Assembly (NCBI GenBank): GCA_050951365.1
Contig: JBMNIX010000005.1
Coordinates: 1 to 55,955, forward strand
DNA: 55,955 nt
Direction: 5' to 3'
DNA from: JAAYHG01 sp012735455
GTDB taxonomy: Bacteria > Bacillota > DTU030 > DUMP01
Every line of letters starts with the position of its first letter. Positions within the stretch are counted from its first letter, which is position 1. The notes beneath the pieces are model-generated. The model did not search any database and had not been told where the DNA came from. It saw only the letters and a program-made list of their open reading frames with translations. Made by a program: the position numbers and the translations under genes. This document shows positions 50,521 to 55,955 of this stretch, one piece after another.

Positions 50521-51378
50521 ATGTACAAGAGCTTCAATCTCAGCGGTCAGGGCCTGCGTTTGTATGCAGGCCGCTTATACAATCACGATTTTCTCTGGTT
50601 TTCTTCTACGGAGATCTCAAGGATTTCCGCCACCGAGCCAGTGATTCACAATTATGCCTTGAGTTACTCTGTTTCTAGGTATTCATACGGGATCTTCTGT
50701 GGCAATACTCCACGATATCAAGACGATCTCGCGTCCATGCCCGCGTATGCAACTCCCGCTAAGTCAATAAGGATCGTTAATCGTACCCGTCTCACTCAAA
50801 ACGCTGTTAACTCAGTGACTCTTCGAACTGGAGAGAAAAAGGTACTTTCTCACCTTCGAAATATCAACACGCCGGACATTGGCTGGCGTGTGGTAATTGA
50901 CCCTATTTGGCAGAGTAACGATTTAGAAACAGGTTTTGTTTTCTACCTTTTCGCCACCAGCGACTTCCGTCCCCCTGCAGTGACACGCTTAGGCAAAAAG
51001 AGCTGTCCCATACGGTTTCAATGGGAAGAGATTTCCCCTGCCCAGGCAGTGTTTATGGAGAATACTGTTCAACCAACACACGCAATTAATCCCTTAGACA
51101 TTAGCGGAAAAATCTTATCATACGAGCCGGTGTCCATCCCTCCACATTTGGTGCTCCGCTCAGCAGAAATTTCGGGAGATTGGTTTGTGTTCGCTGGACC
51201 CCCACCGTATACATGTTCCCAAGAGAATCACCCAGGCGTGGGAAGTGTAGAAATGCTTGTGAAAGAGTTTCGCCTTGCCGACAAGAAAACATCCCGCCTC
51301 GAAAACACCGCTCTATCCGCACCAAATATCCATGTGGGACAAGTGGAATCAACACTCCTCTTTTCTTCTTACTGCTAA
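50521..51378 (+). CDS. csc1: Csc1 (Cas5d), type I-D protein
   Basis: The 285-residue frame starts 3 bp after csc2 and reads 'GLRLYAGRLYNHDFLWFSS', 'VIHNYALSYSVSRYSYGIF' and 'FRFPP'-like strands such as 'FVFYLFATSDFRPPAVTRL'. This fits the Cas5-like Csc1, which caps the crRNA 5' handle. The last 35 residues overlap the out-of-frame start of cas3, so the natural C-terminus may have been changed by a frameshift near 51270. Otherwise the gene looks intact. Confidence 0.85.
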   Translation: MYKSFNLSGQGLRLYAGRLYNHDFLWFSSTEISRISATEPVIHNYALSYSVSRYSYGIFCGNTPRYQDDLASMPAYATPAKSIRIVNRTRLTQNAVNSVTLRTGEKKVLSHLRNINTPDIGWRVVIDPIWQSNDLETGFVFYLFATSDFRPPAVTRLGKKSCPIRFQWEEISPAQAVFMENTVQPTHAINPLDISGKILSYEPVSIPPHLVLRSAEISGDWFVFAGPPPYTCSQENHPGVGSVEMLVKEFRLADKKTSRLENTALSAPNIHVGQVESTLLFSSYC

Positions 51379-53263
51379 GACAGGAACTGGCAAGACCCGG
51401 GCAGCAATGTTACCAATTCTCAAGCACGGGGAGTATGCAGTAGCAATATATCCTACCAATGAACTCTTGAGGGACCAAGTGCGGGCTGTCTCCCTCTTCG
51501 CAAAAGATGAAGGGGGCAAATCCTTTTATTGTTACTCCAGATATCTACGAAGATCCTGATTACACAAAGCAATACAGTGCCGCAGACGTCCTATTAGTAC
51601 CAATAGATGGGAATCTGCTTGGTCAATGGCAACAAGTAATGAAATGTACCGAAAGGGGTGAAGCTCTTCGCCGGGTTATTTCCCCGCGATAAGCCAACCA
51701 TCGTTTTCACGAATCCGGACATACTGTTCCTCATCCTTTCACTCAAGTACCACGCAGAACCGCTTGATGCTTTACAACGTTATAATACACTTGTTGTAGA
51801 TGAATTTCACCTTTACCAGGGAGTTGAGCTGGCACATGCACTCATGATGGTCACAATTGCTCGCGGACTCGCGGTTTTTCAAACGCCTTGTCCCTCCTAA
51901 GTGCTACACCGCACCCAGAAGTCATATCGTTGCTAAGAGGCACGATTGACCCACTAGTAATAGACTCTGAAATCGCTGCATGCGAAACCTCCTCGGAGTA
52001 CAATAATCGTACTGCTGTTCATAATGTAGAAGTAGTCCCCATTCAAATCAGTGGACAAGATCCTGTGGAGATTTTACTCTCTCATCTCACAGACCTAAAA
52101 CCAGAACTAGAAAGACTGCGTACCGTCAACCCAAGGGAAGACTATCTTCCAGCAGTAGTGATTGTAAATTCAGTAATAAATGCTATTAGACTCGAAGACC
52201 GGTTAGTTGAACATGGCTTTTCTCGGGAATCTCTGGCCATAATCCGCGGGCTTTCAAATCGAGAAATACGGGAAACAAGTGGCAAGCTCTTAGCCCTTGG
52301 TACCCCTCTGCAATCGAAGTAGGCGTGGATTTTTGTTGTGACATTTTAATCTTTGAGGCATCAGAGGCGGCATCGTTTCTACAACGGTTCGGCAGAGTCG
52401 GACGCCATCGGCCGGGGAGGGCGTATATCTTAGTACCCGCCGAACGCTTTTCAAGGCATTAAAGAACTACCCTTTGAGGTCGATCGTGAATATTTTGAGA
52501 AAAGAATCCATGGCTGGTATCCTTCCGCTATGGTGCGTCCTTGGTTTGTTACTACTGAAGTACGGTATGATTACTGCCCGCACAATGGTTGAAAACCTAA
52601 TGACAGTGTTTTCGGCGGACAAACGAGCCCGACCAGAGGACTTGAAAGCAATTCGAGAAAGAATCGAAACAATTCTAAAGGAATATTCCAAACGCTTAGG
52701 CTGTTCAGCTGAAAACGAAAAAGCAAAGACAGCTTTTCAAAGGAGTACTGCTGGCAAAACGTATTGGCAGTGGCTCAAGACCTACCAAAGACTCAACCGT
52801 TTTCGCACCTCTTTGCCAAGCATACCAATCCATGACTTCACGGAACAACAGCGGCGAAGGGAATGGAATCTAGGCAATTATGATGTAGACTTATTAACCC
52901 TATTGAAACGTGGAGTCGGGCTCCAATGGAATGAAAAGCTTAACAGAATCACTGTGCGAGGTATTGGCAAGTATCGGCAGGTACATGCCAGTGAAGTCTT
53001 CACGGACGACGAGTGCGGGCACATTTTAGAAACCAAGGATTATCCGAACCTGTATCTTTACCAAGGATAACGAACCCACTCCTATCTCTGATCTTATGTG
53101 CAGAGAAAACCACATCTTTGCTGTAGTCCCGAAGGCATCAGTTGAAAAACACCTAGACTGGCGGCTCCCTGTTTTCTCTGCTGGAAAATACTTGTTGGCA
53201 TTCGACGGTACCGCGTACGCGTTAATACTGCTTGAACTATATCGTAGGGCCCATCGAGTATGA
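51275..53263 (+). pseudogene. cas3: Cas3 helicase of type I-D, multiple frameshifts
   Basis: All helicase motifs can be read, but in different frames: Walker A 'LLTAKTGTGKTRAA' (51360), the DEFH box in 'TLVVDEFHLYQGVELAHAL' (51790), motif III 'LLSATPHPEV' (51890) and motif VI 'FLQRFGRVGRHRPG' (52375). The C-terminal part runs in frame from 52474 and again to TGA 53263. At least six single-base indels separate these pieces while the encoded protein stays family-like throughout. No HD domain is present, as normal for I-D. The gene is either very recently broken or affected by sequence errors. Confidence 0.9.
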
Positions 53264-53341
53264 TGCAGTAGACAAGAATGGCTAACATTATCGCCTCCTG
53301 GATATACTTTCCGTAAAGACCATTTTACGGAGGTCGCCCCT

Positions 53342-54357
53342 ATGGAGCTCATCGTTACGGACTATGGATCCTTCCTGGGAAAAAAGAGCGAACGCTTGAT
53401 TCTGCGCCTCAAGGGCAAAGTAGTTGAAGAGATACCTTTCCATGATCTGGAACAAATCGTCATCATGACAAGCGGCGTATCCATGTCCACGAGACGTAAT
53501 CCAGGAGTGCATGGAACACGGGATTAACATAAACTTTTTGTCATACTCTGGCAAAGCCATACGCCAAACTCATTTCGCCGTATCTCACGGGTACCGTAAT
53601 GACACGACGGGAACAACTCCTCAGCTACTATGATATGCGTTCTGTCACGCCTTAGCACTGCTTTTGTAGAGGGTAAAGATCAGGAACCAGGGAAACTTGC
53701 TTAAGTACTTTGCTAAGTATCGCAAAGAAGTTGACAAGGCCCCTCTTCAACGAGCTACAAACGCGCGGTACAAAAAATAGAAAACGGTCTAATAGAGCTA
53801 AAGAAGCTGAGCGGGAAGAATATCGATGAGGTACGTGCACAGCTTCTGTCTACAGAGGGGCGAGCTGGGAATGCCTACTGGGAAGGAATCAAACTTATCA
53901 CCAGCAACAAAGTAGATTTTCCTGGTCGGGAACACCGCGGAACCAGTGACCCCAACCAATGCCTGTCTCAATTATGGGTACGGCATCCTGTATCAACAGT
54001 GTGAGACAGCACTCATCTTAGCAGGCCTCGACATCTTTGCCGGTTTTCTTCATGTTGATCGACCCGGCAAGACCAGTCTTGTCTACGACTTCATGGAAGA
54101 ATTCCGCCAACCAGTTGTAGACAGAACCGATTATTGCCGCCCTGAACAAAGGGTGGACACCGAATATGAAGGAAGGGCGGCTCACCGAAGAAACAAGGCG
54201 CCACTTGGTAGAAAAGATTCATGAGCGTCTTAACAGCAAAGCAAGTTTCCAGGGCAAAAAGTACAGATTAAGAACAATTATCCAGATGCAAGCTCGGCGA
54301 ATTGCAACTTTTGTACGAGGAGAGGCCAAGTATAAACCCTTCGTTTGCGGGTGGTAA
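53342..54357 (+). pseudogene. cas1: Cas1 of the type I-D locus, multiple frameshifts
   Basis: The start, after ACGGAGG, reads 'MELIVTDYGSFLGKKSERL' and 'EEIPFHDLEQIVIMTSGV', a clear Cas1 N-terminus. Further parts appear in other frames: 'RREQLLSYYDMRS'-like sequence near 53610, 'CLNYGYGILYQQCETALIL' with the catalytic Glu, 'FAGFLHVDRPGKTSLVYDF' with the catalytic His, and 'RLRTIIQMQARRIATFV' to the stop. At least five indels break it. Unlike the V-B locus, Cas1 is separate from Cas4 here. Confidence 0.9.
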
Positions 54358-54362
54358 AAACT

Positions 54363-54630
54363 ATGAAAACTCTGGTGATTTATGATGTCCAGGATGACCG
54401 TATTCCGAACTAAGGTATTCGAAGCATGCAAGGACTACGGCCTCCAACATATTCAATACAGTGCTTTTCTAGGTGAGCTCAATCACAACCGGCGCGAAGA
54501 ACTGTGGGAACGCCTGAAACGAACGCTCATCAGACATACGGCCAGGGTTTTTATGGTTCCTCTTTGTGATAAGGACCTACGTTTGGCCCGGGAACTTTAT
54601 ATTGGCCCGGAGGGAACAATTGATGTTTGA
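54363..54630 (+). pseudogene. cas2: Cas2 of the type I-D locus, frameshifted
   Basis: ATG 54363 reads 'MKTLVIYDVQDDRI' and then hits a stop because of one extra C near 54412. The other frame continues 'TKVFEACKDYGLQHIQYSA', 'LNHNRREELWERLKRTLI' and 'RVFMVPLCDKDL'. The restored product of about 88 residues is a normal Cas2 with its Asp on strand one. It lies 5 bp after cas1 and overlaps cas4. Confidence 0.9.
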
Positions 54631-55216
54631 ACTTAGAGTAAGTGACATCAAGCAGTTCCTCTACTGTCCACGTATCATCTATTTCACTTACGTTTGTCCG
54701 GTGCAAAAGAAGACAACGCGCAAGATGGAGTTCGGCAAGGAGGAGCATCTTGTTCTTGACCGTTTGGAAAAACGGCGGACATTCAAGCGCTACAATCTTA
54801 CAGAGGCTAGACGAATCTTTCACCTTCCGCTACGCTCTACGCGCCTTGGTCTGTCCGGCCTTCTTGACTTGCACATTCAAACAGCAGATGCATACTTTCC
54901 ATTGGAATTCAAGTTCACTACCGCTGAGCCCGCGCTTAACCATAAGTATCAACTCATGGCTTACGCCATGCTCTTGGAGGAGCATGTGCTTAAGACAATT
55001 CGTTATGGTTTCCTATATCTGACACCACAGAACCGGATTATACCGGTGCCTATAACGGACAATGGTCGCGAATTCGTTCTCACTACACTGCAGAAAATCC
55101 GGAGGATGATAGCTAGAGTCCCCCTGAAAAACCATAGTGCCGAAATGGAAAAGGAATCCTCAATCCGGTTGGCGAAGATGTTCGGGAGCAAGCCAAAAAC
55201 ACTTCCCCGCCGGTGA
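54623..55216 (+). CDS. cas4: Cas4-like nuclease of the type I-D locus, abnormal C-terminus
   Basis: The frame from ATG 54623 has the Cas4 pattern: 'SDIKQFLYCPRIIYFTYV' with the first cysteine, 'RLGLSGLLDLHIQTADAYF' and 'PLEFKFTTAEPALNHKYQL' with nuclease residues, and 'MAYAMLLEEHVLKTIRYG'. The three cysteines that should close the iron-sulphur site near residue 180 are not found in any frame; after 'LKNHSAEMEKES' the sequence is no longer family-like. The end lies only 59 bp before an IS transposase start, so the IS may have replaced it. It is probably non-functional. Confidence 0.8.
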   Translation: MFELRVSDIKQFLYCPRIIYFTYVCPVQKKTTRKMEFGKEEHLVLDRLEKRRTFKRYNLTEARRIFHLPLRSTRLGLSGLLDLHIQTADAYFPLEFKFTTAEPALNHKYQLMAYAMLLEEHVLKTIRYGFLYLTPQNRIIPVPITDNGREFVLTTLQKIRRMIARVPLKNHSAEMEKESSIRLAKMFGSKPKTLPRR

Positions 55217-55275
55217 GGATTCCTCGATAACCGTATTCGCTGGCCGGCAGGGAAATCCTGCTGGAGGGATCAAAC

Positions 55276-55955
55276 ATGTTGGTACTCCGTCGAGAACAAC
55301 TAAGCCTGTGGGATGCGATACTCCCGGAAGAGGTTCGTACTTTCAACGCGGAATTAACCGAGGTCAGTCGGTGGCTCGACGACGAGCGATTCATGGAGCC
55401 ATTTGTTAAGAAGTTCTCTACGCACATTGGTCGGCCTACGGTTCCGGTAGATACGTACCTCCGGCTGATGTTCCTCAAGTTCCGGTATCAACTGGGATAC
55501 GAGACCTTAGTGGCGGAAGTTCAAGACAGCATTACCTGGCGACTGTTCTGCCGCCTTCCGCTTGATATGGCCGTACCTCACTCTACGACGCTCATCAAGC
55601 TGACCAAGAAATACGGAGAGAAAACCTTGGAAGAACTCAATACCCTTCTTGTCCAAAAAGCAAGAAGGGAACGCATCATCAAGGCCAAGAAGCTGCGGAT
55701 TGACACCACCGTAGTAGAAGCGGACATCAAACACCCTACGGATGCAGGGCTGCTGGCCGACGGCGTGCGCGTTATCAGCCGGACGGTAAAGAAAATAAAG
55801 ACTGCTGTAGAGAAAGCGGGAGAAAACCTTGCCTCTTTCCGGGATCGGACACGAACGGTTAAGACGGCGCTCCTGGCCATTGGCAAGGTCCTTAAGCGGC
55901 GCAGTGGTGAAGCCGTCAAGGAAGTGCGCAAGATCACCGGTAAGCTTATCACTGT
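55276..55955 (+). CDS. DDE transposase (IS5/IS1182-like), 5' part
   Basis: The frame from ATG 55276, after GGAGGG, is open to the window edge (226 codons). It begins 'MLVLRREQLSLWDAILPEE', has the DUF772-type N-terminus 'GRPTVPVDTYLRLMFLKF' and 'CRLPLDMAVPHSTTLIKL', and the first catalytic Asp in 'KLRIDTTVVEADIKHPTDA'. The rest of the DDE core would be outside. The left inverted repeat could not be located because the right end is missing. It lies directly after cas4 of the decayed I-D locus. Confidence 0.9.
   Translation, partial: MLVLRREQLSLWDAILPEEVRTFNAELTEVSRWLDDERFMEPFVKKFSTHIGRPTVPVDTYLRLMFLKFRYQLGYETLVAEVQDSITWRLFCRLPLDMAVPHSTTLIKLTKKYGEKTLEELNTLLVQKARRERIIKAKKLRIDTTVVEADIKHPTDAGLLADGVRVISRTVKKIKTAVEKAGENLASFRDRTRTVKTALLAIGKVLKRRSGEAVKEVRKITGKLIT

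Overview
The window looks like the chromosome of a motile, anaerobic Firmicute of the class Clostridia (Moorella/Peptococcales-like). The evidence is a Gram-positive flagellar cluster (yvyF, flgM, flgN, flgK, flgL, fliW, csrA), a SAM-I riboswitch before metK, a FapA-type DUF342 protein, a SigO-like sigma factor with YvrJ/DUF2922/DUF1659, MinD-type ATPases with ferredoxin inserts, and DUF401, DUF4416 and DUF5320 proteins. The species cannot be named from this alone.

Layout: (1) 1-2962 is an eroding segment: a TRAP permease end, a frameshifted hydantoinase, and remnants of a GNAT acetyltransferase and an HxlR regulator. (2) 3173-15030 is a type V-B CRISPR-Cas locus read on the minus strand: cas12b (1416 codons), cas4-cas1 fusion, cas2, an IS element, a tracrRNA with its own promoter, a leader, then the array. 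The array is split: 15 repeats near the leader and 5 plus one degenerate repeat at the trailer end are separated by 2158 bp of foreign DNA. That block holds a dnaN fragment, a tyrosine recombinase and small ORFs, and it abuts repeats exactly at both ends. (3) 15189-17891 holds patB, a metallo-hydrolase and a D-aminoacylase remnant. (4) 17926-24808 holds the csrA/fliW/flagellar genes, comFC and a GGDEF protein. (5) 24872-44983 is ordinary chromosome: argS, fapA, udg, a SigO-like cluster, a DegS/DegU-like pair, metK, queT, a LysM protein, DUF401, DUF4416, a dual P-loop ATPase, and a MinD/NifX/DUF5320 cluster. (6) 45279-55216 is a type I-D CRISPR-Cas locus. cas6, cas10d, a small-subunit-like ORF, csc2 and csc1 are open. 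cas3, cas1, cas2 and probably cas4 are broken by many single-base indels. (7) A DDE transposase runs off the right edge.

The V-B locus appears functionally complete. The tracrRNA can be read directly: two anti-repeat pieces (GTGTC and a 13-nt block) pair with the last 18 nt of the repeat and flank a hairpin, in the arrangement known for Alicyclobacillus Cas12b. The IS element jumped in at the cas2 stop codon and duplicated 15 bp, leaving cas2 and the tracrRNA promoter intact. The strangest feature is the 2.16-kb block inside the array. It could be recombination of a mobile element with two spacers that target it, a genuine insertion, or a metagenome assembly chimera made through the same spacer identity.

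Single-base frameshifts also affect the hydantoinase, flgK, flgM, a nifX-like gene and the IS transposase. Either some functions are decaying or the assembly carries indel errors, so every broken gene here should be checked against raw reads.
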